This document shows positions 16,348 to 24,892 of a DNA stretch of 64,000 nucleotides, one piece after another. How positions within the stretch are numbered: position 1 is the stretch's first letter; every line of letters begins with the position of its first letter. Source of the stretch: Flavobacterium sp. Root901 (GTDB lineage: Bacteria; Bacteroidota; Bacteroidia; Flavobacteriales; Flavobacteriaceae); contig NZ_LMJB01000006.1 of the NCBI RefSeq assembly GCF_001429765.1, positions 638,338-702,337 of the forward strand, written 5' to 3'. The notes below the pieces were generated by a model, which saw only the letters and a program-made list of their open reading frames with translations, had not been told where the DNA came from and did no database searches. A program made the position numbers and the translations under genes.

Positions 16348-17119
16348 TGGTTGTGGTTAAAGGGTATTCTAAAGTTACAGTTGTTCCTGATGAGTCTGAT
16401 TCCATGATTAATTGAGCTCCAATAAGTTTGGCCCTTAATTTCATGTTGTTTAATCCTAATCCGGAATTTGCTTTAAGAGGATCATAGCCAATTCCAAAAT
16501 CTTTTAATTTTAACTGAAAAAGATCTTCAGTTGTTATAATATTAAGCTCATATAAATCACTATGAGAATGTTTTAAACTATTGTGCAGCGCTTCCTGAAA
16601 AATCCGATAAATAAATAAATCGTGTTCTTCACTGATTTTTGGAACTTCTCCAATTAAATTATAACGATATTGAATTTTTTTAAGCTTTTTGACACGCTCT
16701 AAATCCTGTTTTATGGCTTTTATAAAGTTACTTTGCAGTAAATTGTCTTTATTTATAATTCGCGATAAAATTCTGAGTTCATCCAGTGCTTTTGCCAGCA
16801 CATCTTTAAGATCTTTCAATTCTTTAATCTCAATACTTTTACTGCTGATAGACATATTAAGCTGCATAATTCCAACAGAAATAATCTGGCCAATATTATC
16901 ATGGAGTTCTTTACTAATTTCAGAAAGCGTCTGATCTTTAATTTCAATTCTGGTTTTTACCAATTCTGACTGGAAATACATTTCTGATTCCATTTTTTCG
17001 ACCAGGTAGTTGTTCTTCTTTTTTAAAAAATAAAAGAAAAGAACAAGTACAATGATCAGTAAAGTAAAAAAAACAATACCTAATGAAATTACTAATAATT
17101 GTATTTCTTTTCGCTCCAT
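16331..17119 (-). CDS. Membrane-anchored sensor histidine kinase (HisKA_3, NarX/LiaS type)
   Basis: 262 residues. One transmembrane segment at ~8-32 (LLVISLGIVFFTLLIIVLVLFFYFL) is followed by a short coiled region and a HisKA_3 domain with the phospho-His in LSEISKELHDNIGQIIS (~residue 73). A HATPase_c domain comes next (IFQEALHNSLKHSHS; DFGIGYDP; GLGLNNMKLRAKLIGA). There is no extracytoplasmic sensor domain, so the input probably comes through the membrane or a partner. The 28-base overlap with the preceding multi-span membrane protein gene makes that protein the likely sensor partner. Confidence 0.93.
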   Translation of the reverse strand: MERKEIQLLVISLGIVFFTLLIIVLVLFFYFLKKKNNYLVEKMESEMYFQSELVKTRIEIKDQTLSEISKELHDNIGQIISVGIMQLNMSISSKSIEIKELKDLKDVLAKALDELRILSRIINKDNLLQSNFIKAIKQDLERVKKLKKIQYRYNLIGEVPKISEEHDLFIYRIFQEALHNSLKHSHSDLYELNIITTEDLFQLKLKDFGIGYDPLKANSGLGLNNMKLRAKLIGAQLIMESDSSGTTVTLEYPLTTTNETEN

Positions 17120-17739
17120 AAAAATCCTATGATATAGCAGCTGTGCGCTAACAAATTTAAGATAAATAATACGAGGCTAAATACGGAATCGTCTTGTTTG
17201 ATAAGAAACCAATTGATAGCCAGCATAAAAGGCGTAAAAGGAACATGGAAAGCCAAAATTCCTAAAATATACCAGAAAAAAACAGATCGTTTAAAATTTA
17301 AAATTTTGTCTGAATTAAAAATCTCTACCAAATATAAACAGGATAATATTAAAACCAGTACTACCCCTATAGCAAAACTATATGTAAACGAACGATTCGT
17401 GTCTTCTTTAAAATAAATAATATTTAAAAAGAAAGAAAACACAAATACTATCAAAAAGAAAACTGCGGTCATTCTGTCGCTGATTTTTAACAAAAGACTT
17501 CGCAAAAGGAGTATAAAGGCGGAGAAACTAACGAGCATATAAAAATTATAGACATAATAATTTAGTAAGCCCGTCCAATACGTGAAATAATATCCGATAA
17601 ATTCTATTAGTACAGAAAACCAGATTAAAATTACTAAAAATTTAGCTTTCTTACCAGGTAATTTATGCATTGAAAATAATCCGATGCTTCCTGATAACAA
17701 AGCTAAATAAATGATATAAGATCTTAAAAATTCAAACAT
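17092..17739 (-). CDS. Multi-span membrane protein of a two-component operon
   Basis: 215 residues with six to seven hydrophobic segments (about 5-22, 33-52, 62-82, 90-108, 118-138, 150-170, 180-208) and short loops. No family with a known activity is recognised. It is translated with the histidine kinase gene (28-base overlap) and follows the 144-residue gene by seven bases. By analogy with other kinases lacking a sensor domain, it may perceive a membrane or envelope signal for the kinase. This is inference from gene order, not from a motif. Confidence 0.8.
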   Translation of the reverse strand: MFEFLRSYIIYLALLSGSIGLFSMHKLPGKKAKFLVILIWFSVLIEFIGYYFTYWTGLLNYYVYNFYMLVSFSAFILLLRSLLLKISDRMTAVFFLIVFVFSFFLNIIYFKEDTNRSFTYSFAIGVVLVLILSCLYLVEIFNSDKILNFKRSVFFWYILGILAFHVPFTPFMLAINWFLIKQDDSVFSLVLFILNLLAHSCYIIGFLWSEKKYNY

Positions 17740-17746
17740 AATTTTT

Positions 17747-18181
17747 TTAATATACTAAACTTGGCGGTCTGCCGATATTTCCGTAATTCATAGGGTCCAG
17801 GCTTTGAATATCAGCTGAAGCAGCTTCCTGAACTAAAGCAAAACTCTGAATTTTTGCGGTATTATTTTCGACTTTTTTTCCAGTAGGAACCAAGAATAAG
17901 GTTGTTAATCCGGCTTTTTCACCATGCTGCTCATCGTCTGGATATACGCCAAAATAGAAACGTATGCCATCTACGTCATATCCATCTTGTGCACCATGGG
18001 TTTTAATATAGTGTATGTAGCTTTCTAATGCTTCTAAAGAGTACCAAATCGCATTTGCATCTTCCTTTTTAGATTTCTTTCCTGTCAAAGAAGCCGTCGT
18101 TTTATTGTTATAATTAACATTTAACTGTTTTGCAAATTCTTTAGTTATCAACTGACTAGGTTTTGCGGGTGGATTTTTCAT
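17747..18181 (-). CDS. Conserved protein of unknown function, first gene of a two-component operon
   Basis: 144 residues, soluble, with no signal peptide and no recognised catalytic motif. The frame is gene-like: balanced composition, a central WYSLEALESYIHYIKTHG helix, a GIRFYFGVYPDD strand pair and a C-terminal LDPMNYGNIGRPPSLVY tail. It starts the operon that continues with the membrane protein, kinase and NarL-type regulator. It may be a signalling partner or merely an operon passenger. Confidence 0.75.
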   Translation of the reverse strand: MKNPPAKPSQLITKEFAKQLNVNYNNKTTASLTGKKSKKEDANAIWYSLEALESYIHYIKTHGAQDGYDVDGIRFYFGVYPDDEQHGEKAGLTTLFLVPTGKKVENNTAKIQSFALVQEAASADIQSLDPMNYGNIGRPPSLVY

Positions 18182-18541
18182 GATTTTTAAAATTTAATTG
18201 GTTAATGGTTGAGTTTACAGTTTTTTTGAGAATTTAAAAGGACAAAATTATTTTTTGCATAAAAGCGTGTCAAGGGGAAAAATACCCTTTTTTCTTCAGG
18301 TAAAATTATCTAAAAAAACGGGTTAAAATGCTGTTTTATAGTAAATTGTAATTAAATAATTTTACACCATCAATTTTAAGCAGTAAAAACAATCGTCGAG
18401 TAAATGATAACTATTTTTTTAATGACATGAAAACCAAGAGCTTGTCGGCAGCTAACCCCGGACTTTAAATTTTACAGCTCTTAATCTAAAAGCCTCTCTA
18501 TATTTTTAAAAATCTAAAAGAATAATTTTAAAATAAAAGGC
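18182..18541. other. 360-base divergent intergenic region
   Basis: This region separates the minus-strand two-component operon from the plus-strand muramidase gene, so promoters for both must lie here, but I see no convincing TTG/TAnnTTTG pair. A short hairpin AAGGG...CCCTT followed by a T-run sits at 18272-18294; it could attenuate a rightward transcript, but the stem is only five base pairs. Confidence 0.4.
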
Positions 18542-19366
18542 ATGAGAACGATCAAACTAGGTGTAAAATCCAGTGAGGTTTATTATTTAAATGAACTTCT
18601 TGTAAAATTAGGGTATAGTGTTGTGGTTTCAGATAATTTTGGAACAGCGACGGACAAGGCAATAAAGGATTTCCAGTTAAAGAACAATTTAGTTGTCGAT
18701 GGAGTGGTGGGATTAAAGACATGGTCGATACTTTTAGAAAAAAGCAAAAACGTGGTTTCTCCCAATTCAAAATTGCTTTCAGAGCAAAATCTTATTGATT
18801 TTTCTAAGCAGTTTAATTTAGAACTGGCGGTTGTAAAGGCAGTAAATGAAGTGGAAAGCAATGGAAAAGGTTTTTTGGTCGACGGAAGACCGAAGATTTT
18901 ATTTGAAGGCCATATTTTTTGGAAAGAATTAAAGAAAAGAAATATCGATCCAAAAAAATATGCCAACAGTTCCAGCCAAAATGTTTTGTTTGAAAATTAT
19001 AACAAAAAATATTATGTGGGCGGAACCGAAGAATACAATCGTTTGGAAAAAGCGGCGAATTTAGGCACAGATAAAAATTTTAGAGATGCCGCAAATTCAT
19101 CAGCTTCATGGGGGCTTTTTCAAATTATGGGATTCAATGCAGTATCAATTGGCTATCAAAGTGTTGATGAATTTGTAACCAAAATGAAAGAGAATGAAGG
19201 AGAACATTTAAAAGCTTTTGGTTTGTTTCTCAAAAAGAATAATCTAATTCAAACTTTGCGAGATAAAAACTGGGTAAAATTTGCTTTAGGATATAACGGA
19301 CCGGCTTATAAAACAAACAAATACGATGAAAAATTAAATCGTGCGTATATAAAATATTCTAAATGA
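18542..19366 (+). CDS. N-acetylmuramidase with N-terminal peptidoglycan-binding domain
   Basis: 274 residues. Residues ~1-60 form a PG_binding_1 domain (LGVKSSEVYYLNELLVKLGYSV ... FGTATDKAIKDFQLKNNLVVDGVVGLKTW). The rest is the DUF3380/N-acetylmuramidase fold, with the probable catalytic Glu in VVKAVNEVESNGKGFLVDGRPKILFEGHIFW and a SASWGLFQIMGFN segment typical of this lysozyme-like family. There is no signal peptide, which is how phage endolysins and injected effectors look, rather than housekeeping autolysins. No phage genes surround it. It is followed by a 124-residue gene after 28 bases. It could be a domesticated endolysin or an effector; the evidence does not decide. Confidence 0.88.
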   Translation: MRTIKLGVKSSEVYYLNELLVKLGYSVVVSDNFGTATDKAIKDFQLKNNLVVDGVVGLKTWSILLEKSKNVVSPNSKLLSEQNLIDFSKQFNLELAVVKAVNEVESNGKGFLVDGRPKILFEGHIFWKELKKRNIDPKKYANSSSQNVLFENYNKKYYVGGTEEYNRLEKAANLGTDKNFRDAANSSASWGLFQIMGFNAVSIGYQSVDEFVTKMKENEGEHLKAFGLFLKKNNLIQTLRDKNWVKFALGYNGPAYKTNKYDEKLNRAYIKYSK

Positions 19367-19394
19367 GATTCGTAAATCATTAATAGTAAAGGTT

Positions 19395-19769
19395 ATGAGT
19401 TATTTAGTTAATCAAATGATAAACACTTTATCAAATAAGGTTTTGCGAATAGAAAGAGCTAACAGCGACAGGGATTATTCCGGCGGAGGATGGTATGAAG
19501 AAATAAAATATGCTATATATCTGTATTCAGATTTTAGTGCAATTTATTTAAAAGAATCTTTCAGAAGTGTTTCCGGCGGAGGATTGTCTCTTCCGCATCA
19601 ATCTTCTCAAAAAGAGATTGGAAACTGGAATGTATGTGAAGAAAATGGAAAGATATATCTGGAAATTATTTTTAATAATAATTCCCGTCAAAAATTAGAA
19701 ACTGAAAATCTCGGAACAGGAATTCAAAAACTTGGAGACCAGATATGGAATAGATATTTAATTAGTTAG
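19395..19769 (+). CDS. Small protein of unknown function downstream of the muramidase
   Basis: 124 residues, no signal peptide, no family recognised. It is rich in Gly/Ser-Gly turns (DYSGGGWYEEIKYAIYLYSDF; FRSVSGGGLSLPHQSSQ) and strands, suggesting a small beta-barrel. It follows the muramidase gene after 28 bases on the same strand, so both are likely in one transcript. An immunity or accessory role is a natural guess, but an inhibitor of a periplasmic enzyme would normally need export and this protein has no export signal. Confidence 0.7.
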   Translation: MSYLVNQMINTLSNKVLRIERANSDRDYSGGGWYEEIKYAIYLYSDFSAIYLKESFRSVSGGGLSLPHQSSQKEIGNWNVCEENGKIYLEIIFNNNSRQKLETENLGTGIQKLGDQIWNRYLIS

Positions 19770-19779
19770 TGTTTTTTTG

Positions 19780-19985
19780 TTTTTTTAGTTTAGGTTTCAG
19801 GTTTATGGATCGTTATTGAACCGCAAAATCCGCAAAGGATTACGCGAAGGACGCAGAGATTTGCGAATTTTAAGTCCCAAAACTTTCAATAACTTTGTGA
19901 AATTCTTTGCGAGTTTTACGGTAAAAATGACGTTCCAAACCACCTGAAACCTGAAATCTAAAGAAACCTGAAACTTTAAAACTGA
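19780..19985. repeat. Nested inverted arrays of short periodic repeats
   Basis: An outer layer of heptads (GGTTTCA-GGTTTAT at ~19791-19804) recurs in inverted form at ~19940-19978 (ACCTGAA-ACCTGAA and relatives). Inside it an inner layer with a roughly 10-base period (CCGCAAAAT, CCGCAAAGGATTACGCGAAGG at 19821-19850) recurs imperfectly inverted at ~19893-19921 (CTTTGTGAAATTC, TTTGCGAG, TTTTACGG). The whole could fold into one long imperfect hairpin between the small plus-strand gene and pheT. Short minus-strand frames here are artefacts of the repeat. Confidence 0.6.
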
Positions 19986-19990
19986 GATAA

Positions 19991-20025
19991 AAAACAAAAC
20001 CCGACAAATTAAATCTGTCGGGTTT
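19991..20025 (-). terminator. Terminator of pheT (possibly bidirectional)
   Basis: Perfect 10-bp stem AAACCCGACA (19997-20006) / TGTCGGGTTT (20016-20025) with a 9-base loop. On the minus strand it is followed by TTTGTTTT, 22 bases past the pheT stop. The convergent arrangement could let it serve the plus-strand genes too. Confidence 0.8.
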
Positions 20026-20046
20026 GTCATTTCATTATTTTATGAT

Positions 20047-22467
20047 TTATCTTAAGCTTGCACCAAGTTCAGTTTCAAAAGTCTGCTGTAATTTCGACAT
20101 AATTTTATCGATTTGAGCATCTGTTAATGTTTTTGTACTGTCCTGAATTGTAAAGCTTAAAGCATACGATTTTTTTCCTTCCGGAAGTTTGTCACCCTGA
20201 TAAACATCAAATAAATTAATGTCTTTTAAAAGTACTTTTTCAGTCTGTCTTGCCAAATTAAAAATACTTTCATAAGTAGTTTTTTCATCGATAAGCAAAG
20301 CAAGATCCCTGCGTACTTCAGGATATTTAGGAATTTCAGTATATTTAATTTTTCCGGTAATAATTTTTAAAATCAAATCCCAGTTAAAATCAGCGTAATA
20401 AACGTCTTGTTTAATGCCAAAATACTTTAAAATAGATTTCTTTACAACTCCCATTTCAACCAATGTATCGTTGTTGTAGCAAATAGAAGTTCCCTCAGAG
20501 AAAACATCTGATTGTACAGGAGCATTCGAAATTTTCTCAATTCCTAAACGGGCCAAAACACCTTTTGCATAACCTTTTAATAAAAAGAAGTCAGTTCCTT
20601 TTTGCGGATTTGTCCAGCTTTCTTTATTTCTGTTGCCGGAAATTGACAAAGTTAAATGTTTGTGTTCTTCATAACCGTTAAGGTATTTATGATATGATTT
20701 TCCGAATTCAAATAATTTTAAATCAGAATTTCTTCGGTTAATGTTATAAGAAATAGCTTCCAGAGCAGAAAATAACAATGATTGACGCATAGTCGATAAA
20801 TCACTGCTCAACGGATTCAGCATCGTAACATTATGTTCTTCTTTTAAAACAGTCGATAATTTTGCGTAAGCGGCTGTTGTTAAAGAATTGGCCATCATTT
20901 CATTAAAACCCTGAGAATTTAATTGTGAAGCGATAACATTTTGTACTTTATAATCTTCTGTTCTTGGAGAATTGGCCACAGTTGCATTGAATTTTTTAGA
21001 AAACTCAATATTGTTATAACCATACACTCTTAAAATTTCTTCTATCACATCAATTTCACGCTGAACGTCAACATGATATGCAGGAATTGTTAATCCTAAA
21101 CCGGTATCAGAAACACTGTTTACTTTAATGTCCAGCGAAACCAATATTTTCTTGATCGTATCTTTTGGAATTTCCTGTCCGATAATTTTAAAAACGTGGC
21201 TGAAATTCAATAAAACTGAAAAATCTTCTACTTTTTTAGGATAAACTTCTACAACATCAGAAGTAATTTTTCCGCCTGCCACTTCCTGAATTAAAAGCGC
21301 TGCACGTTTTAAGGCATATTCTGTAATGGTTGGGTCAATTCCTCTTTCAAATCTAAAAGAAGCATCGGTATTTAATTGATGTCTTTTAGCCGTTTTACGA
21401 ATGCTGACAGCATCAAAATAGGCACTTTCTAAGAAAATAGAAGTTGTTCCGTCTGTAACTCCTGATTTTTTTCCACCAAAAACACCTGCAATACAAAGCG
21501 GACCTTTTTCATCACAAATCATTAAATCTTCAGCATGTAATGTTCTTTCAACATCGTCTAAAGTGGTGAATTTTGTCCCTTCCGGTAATGTTTTTACAAT
21601 TACTTTTCCGGTAATTTTTGCAGCATCAAAGGCATGCAGCGGCTGTCCTAATTCATGCAAAACATAATTAGTAACATCGACAATATTATTTTTTGGAGTT
21701 AAACCAATCGCTTTTAAACGATCTTGCAGCCATTTTGGTGATTCATGAACTGTAATTCCTGAAATCGTCAATCCGCAGTATCTTGGTGCCAAAGCAGGTT
21801 CTTCAACATTGACATCAATTTTGAGTGTGCGCATGTCTACTCTGAAATTACTAACAGAAGGCGTAATCAATTCAATGTTTACACCTCTTTGAAGCATTCC
21901 GGCTCTTAAATCCCTTGCAGTTCCAAAGTGACTCATGGCATCAGCGCGGTTTGGCGTTAATCCAATTTCGAAAACTTCATCATCGGCAATTTGAAAAACT
22001 TCAGAAGCTTTAGTTCCCGGAACCAGATTTTCATCAAGAACCATAATTCCATCGTGACCTGATCCAAGACCTAACTCATCTTCGGCACATATCATTCCGT
22101 AGCTTTCCTGTCCGCGAATTTTTCCTTTTTTAATAGTAAATTCAACGTCTTCTTTATCGTATAAAACGGTTCCAATAGTCGCAACCGGTACTTTTTGTCC
22201 TGCAGCCACATTTGCAGCGCCGCACACAATTTGCACAGGAGCTTCTAAACCAATATTTACAGTTGTAACTTTTAATCTGTCAGCATCAGGATGTTTTTCG
22301 CAGGTTAGTACATGTCCTACAACAACACCTTCTAATCCACCTTTAATTGACTGGTATTTTTCAACAACTTCAACTTCAAGACCCAAATCTGTCAATAGTT
22401 CAGAAGTTTGTTCAGATGTCCAATCAGTTTTAATGAATTGTTTTAACCAGTTATAAGATATTTTCAT
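20047..22467 (-). CDS. pheT: Phenylalanine--tRNA ligase beta subunit
   Basis: 806 residues, full length. It has an N-terminal MKISYNWLKQFI start, an EMAP/tRNA-binding domain (~45-155; VGHVLTCEKHPDADRLKV), the B3/B4 editing domain (~210-390; NIVDVTNYVLHELGQPLHAFD), the B5 domain (~400-480), the catalytic-like core (RREIDVIEEILRVYGYNNI; LFEFGKSYHKY) and the C-terminal anticodon-binding FDX-ACB domain (~710-806; YPEVRRDLALLIDEKTTYESI). It is the beta partner of the alpha2beta2 enzyme charging tRNA-Phe; pheS is not in the window, as is usual in this group. A TATATTTG box at 22501-22494 (minus) is a candidate -7 element. Confidence 0.98.
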   Translation of the reverse strand: MKISYNWLKQFIKTDWTSEQTSELLTDLGLEVEVVEKYQSIKGGLEGVVVGHVLTCEKHPDADRLKVTTVNIGLEAPVQIVCGAANVAAGQKVPVATIGTVLYDKEDVEFTIKKGKIRGQESYGMICAEDELGLGSGHDGIMVLDENLVPGTKASEVFQIADDEVFEIGLTPNRADAMSHFGTARDLRAGMLQRGVNIELITPSVSNFRVDMRTLKIDVNVEEPALAPRYCGLTISGITVHESPKWLQDRLKAIGLTPKNNIVDVTNYVLHELGQPLHAFDAAKITGKVIVKTLPEGTKFTTLDDVERTLHAEDLMICDEKGPLCIAGVFGGKKSGVTDGTTSIFLESAYFDAVSIRKTAKRHQLNTDASFRFERGIDPTITEYALKRAALLIQEVAGGKITSDVVEVYPKKVEDFSVLLNFSHVFKIIGQEIPKDTIKKILVSLDIKVNSVSDTGLGLTIPAYHVDVQREIDVIEEILRVYGYNNIEFSKKFNATVANSPRTEDYKVQNVIASQLNSQGFNEMMANSLTTAAYAKLSTVLKEEHNVTMLNPLSSDLSTMRQSLLFSALEAISYNINRRNSDLKLFEFGKSYHKYLNGYEEHKHLTLSISGNRNKESWTNPQKGTDFFLLKGYAKGVLARLGIEKISNAPVQSDVFSEGTSICYNNDTLVEMGVVKKSILKYFGIKQDVYYADFNWDLILKIITGKIKYTEIPKYPEVRRDLALLIDEKTTYESIFNLARQTEKVLLKDINLFDVYQGDKLPEGKKSYALSFTIQDSTKTLTDAQIDKIMSKLQQTFETELGASLR

Positions 22468-22623
22468 TTTAGTTTTATTCTTTTATGAGGATACAAATAT
22501 AAGGATTGAGAACTGTAGAAAGAAAAAAAATATTTGGTTTTTTCGGGATTCGTTTGTTCTCAAATAAAGTTTTAGAAAGATATATTCTTAAAGCTTTTTG
22601 GCCTTAAAATAATTATAAGTTAA

Positions 22624-23487
22624 TTAAATTATCTCTTCCAGATGTTTTTTAATATTTTCAGAAATTTTTTTGGTTGGAAGATCATTTTCGTCATCTCCAA
22701 AAGGATCTTCGATTTCTTCAGCAATTAATTCCAAACTCGCCAAAACGTAGAATATAAAAACAACAACCGGAGCGACCAAATAGCCTAAGCTTATAGAATA
22801 ACCAAATGGAAGCGTCATGGTATAAAAGAAGATAAACTTCTTAATAAAAGCGCTGTAAGAGTAGGGAATAGGGGTGTTTTTTATTCTTTCACAAGCGCCG
22901 CAAATATCTGTAAAAGACTGCAGCTCGTTATTTAAAATAATTAATTGATCGCCTGTTATTTTTTTTGCATCATACAAATCATTGATTTTATGAAACATAA
23001 TTTTCATTAACTGATTTGGTTTATGTTTATGATGATCAATTTCTAGATCAACATCTTCAAAAAGCTGCTTGCTTGTATCGGCATCTTTTAAATGCTTGTG
23101 CAGGATATCCGCATAAAGCGGAATATATTTTCTAAAAAAACTTCTGTCGTTTTCATCTTTTAAAATAGCCGAAAGTTTTATAGCAAGATTGCGGCTGCTG
23201 TTTACAAGACCTCCCCAGAGTTTTCGACCTTCCCACCAGCGGTCATAAGCCGTATTTGTTCTAAAAACAAGTAACAATGAAATGACAAAACCCAGCATTC
23301 CGTGCATGATCGGAATGTTGTGGATGTAATGATTTTTTTCAAATTTAAAATATTCAACTTCCAGATAACCAAGGGCTGCAGCGTATATACCAATAGCAAC
23401 CATTATTGGGAATAACTGTCTAACAGTATCGGATTTATGAAAATGAAATATAAAAGTAAACCAGTCTTTGGTATTGTACGAAATCAT
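22624..23487 (-). CDS. Bestrophin-like (UPF0187) membrane channel
   Basis: 287 residues. The segment FVISLLLVFRTNTAYDRWWEGRKLWGGLVNSSRNLAIK (~70-107) is the bestrophin/UPF0187 signature, with transmembrane helices at ~25-45, ~65-85, ~215-235 and ~238-258. Bacterial homologues form pentameric ion channels. The gene begins 28 bases after the stop of tolC on the same strand and is therefore probably the last gene of the efflux operon, although its function need not be related. The charged C-terminal tail (EEIEDPFGDDENDLPTKKI) is typical. Confidence 0.88.
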   Translation of the reverse strand: MISYNTKDWFTFIFHFHKSDTVRQLFPIMVAIGIYAAALGYLEVEYFKFEKNHYIHNIPIMHGMLGFVISLLLVFRTNTAYDRWWEGRKLWGGLVNSSRNLAIKLSAILKDENDRSFFRKYIPLYADILHKHLKDADTSKQLFEDVDLEIDHHKHKPNQLMKIMFHKINDLYDAKKITGDQLIILNNELQSFTDICGACERIKNTPIPYSYSAFIKKFIFFYTMTLPFGYSISLGYLVAPVVVFIFYVLASLELIAEEIEDPFGDDENDLPTKKISENIKKHLEEII

Positions 23488-23514
23488 CTAAGTTTGTTTT
23501 AAAACAAATTTAGT

Positions 23515-24825
23515 TTAAAAATTAATATTTCCAGCTAATTCTTTTAAGGCAATTTCAGACAATTTTGCTTCGTACTGCGCGTTGCTGTAACGGACTTTTG
23601 CGTTTACGTAATTCAGCTGAGCCGTTCTGAAATCAATAGTGGTGATAGTCCCGATTCTGAATTTATCTAAAGTGATTTCTAAATTTTGTCTGGCAATTGC
23701 TTCGTTACTTTCTTCTAAATCAATTAACTCTAAATTGGTTAAATAGGTTTGGAAAGCGGTATTAAGCTGTGTGTTTAAAATTAAACTTTGCTGTTCAATG
23801 GCGATTTGAGAATTCTCAATCTGGAGTTTCGCTACTTTTTCATTTCGATTCTGATTAAAGCCGTCAAAAATGTTCATAGAAGCATTAAAACCATAAGTAA
23901 ATCCTTTTGATGAGTTCTCGCTCGTAAATCCTAAACTCGACTGGCTTTCTGCAAAATTATAACCTGAAGTTAAATTTACAATTGGATATCGGTTTGCTTT
24001 TACTTGTTTAAGCTGTAATTCTGCAATACGTTTGTTGATGATTTGAGATTCTAACGCCGGATTTTGTTTTTGAGCTAAATCTAATAAATCAGCTAAAACC
24101 AGTTTATCATCAACCGTAACTACATCTGTTACTGTGAAATTTATTTTTGGATCGCGCGCCAAATATTGGTTTAATAATATCTTAGAGTTTGCATAAGATT
24201 CCTTTTGTCTTAACAAAGCAACCTGATCTGAATTTAAATCGACTTGTGCATTTAAAACTTCCAGTTTTGATGCTTTACCAATTGTAAAACGGTTTTGTGC
24301 CAATTCTAATCTTTGTCTGGAAATGACAATTGTAGTATCTAAAGCCGCCAATTGCTGCTGCTGCTGTACCAAATCGTAATAAGCAGAATTGACCTGACCG
24401 ATTTTTGCCAGAATTGTTCTTTTTAATTCAGAATCGCCCAGTTTTTGAAGTTCTTTTAACTGATCGTATCTGGCGAACATTCTCATTCCGTCAAAAACTG
24501 TCCAACCCAAACTAACTCCATAGTTTAAACTGTTGTTTTTGGCATTGTTTAAAGTCGTCGATGTTCCGTCCTGACGCACCTGTGTTGAGTTTGTCACACT
24601 ATTATTATCAACAATAGAAGCTGTGGCTTTTGGCAGAATGCCGGCATTTCCAACACTCACATTTGTTTCGCTTATTGCGGAGTTGTTTTTGGCAATTTTA
24701 ATTTCAAAATTGTTTTCTAAAGCAATTTTCATTGCTTCTTCAATAGTTAAAACTTCTTGTGCATTTGTTTTGATAATGCAGAAGAAGAGGACTATTAAAG
24801 TGCAGTATAAATTTTTAATATTCAT
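23515..24825 (-). CDS. TolC-family outer membrane efflux protein
   Basis: 436 residues from the ATG at 24825-24823 (MNIKNLYCTLIVLFFCIIKTNAQ), which gives a clean signal peptide; a start nine codons earlier adds only polar residues. Two repeated coiled-coil/OEP modules follow (~30-220 and ~240-430) with the usual LTIEEAMKIALENNFEIKIAKNN and NRFTIGKASKLEVLNAQVDLNS / DKFRIGTITTIDFRTAQLNYVNAK segments. It forms the trimeric outer-membrane duct for the RND pump encoded 67 bases upstream. Confidence 0.95.
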   Translation of the reverse strand: MNIKNLYCTLIVLFFCIIKTNAQEVLTIEEAMKIALENNFEIKIAKNNSAISETNVSVGNAGILPKATASIVDNNSVTNSTQVRQDGTSTTLNNAKNNSLNYGVSLGWTVFDGMRMFARYDQLKELQKLGDSELKRTILAKIGQVNSAYYDLVQQQQQLAALDTTIVISRQRLELAQNRFTIGKASKLEVLNAQVDLNSDQVALLRQKESYANSKILLNQYLARDPKINFTVTDVVTVDDKLVLADLLDLAQKQNPALESQIINKRIAELQLKQVKANRYPIVNLTSGYNFAESQSSLGFTSENSSKGFTYGFNASMNIFDGFNQNRNEKVAKLQIENSQIAIEQQSLILNTQLNTAFQTYLTNLELIDLEESNEAIARQNLEITLDKFRIGTITTIDFRTAQLNYVNAKVRYSNAQYEAKLSEIALKELAGNINF

Positions 24826-24892
24826 ATTGTATTTCTTTTGCCCGGAATTCACGAATTAAAGTAATGAATTTGTGAACTCGGGGCTGATATTT

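Noticed and set aside
19803..20030. 75-codon minus-strand frame after pheT
   Set aside because: It consists of the nested repeat element and the terminator hairpin, not of coding sequence.
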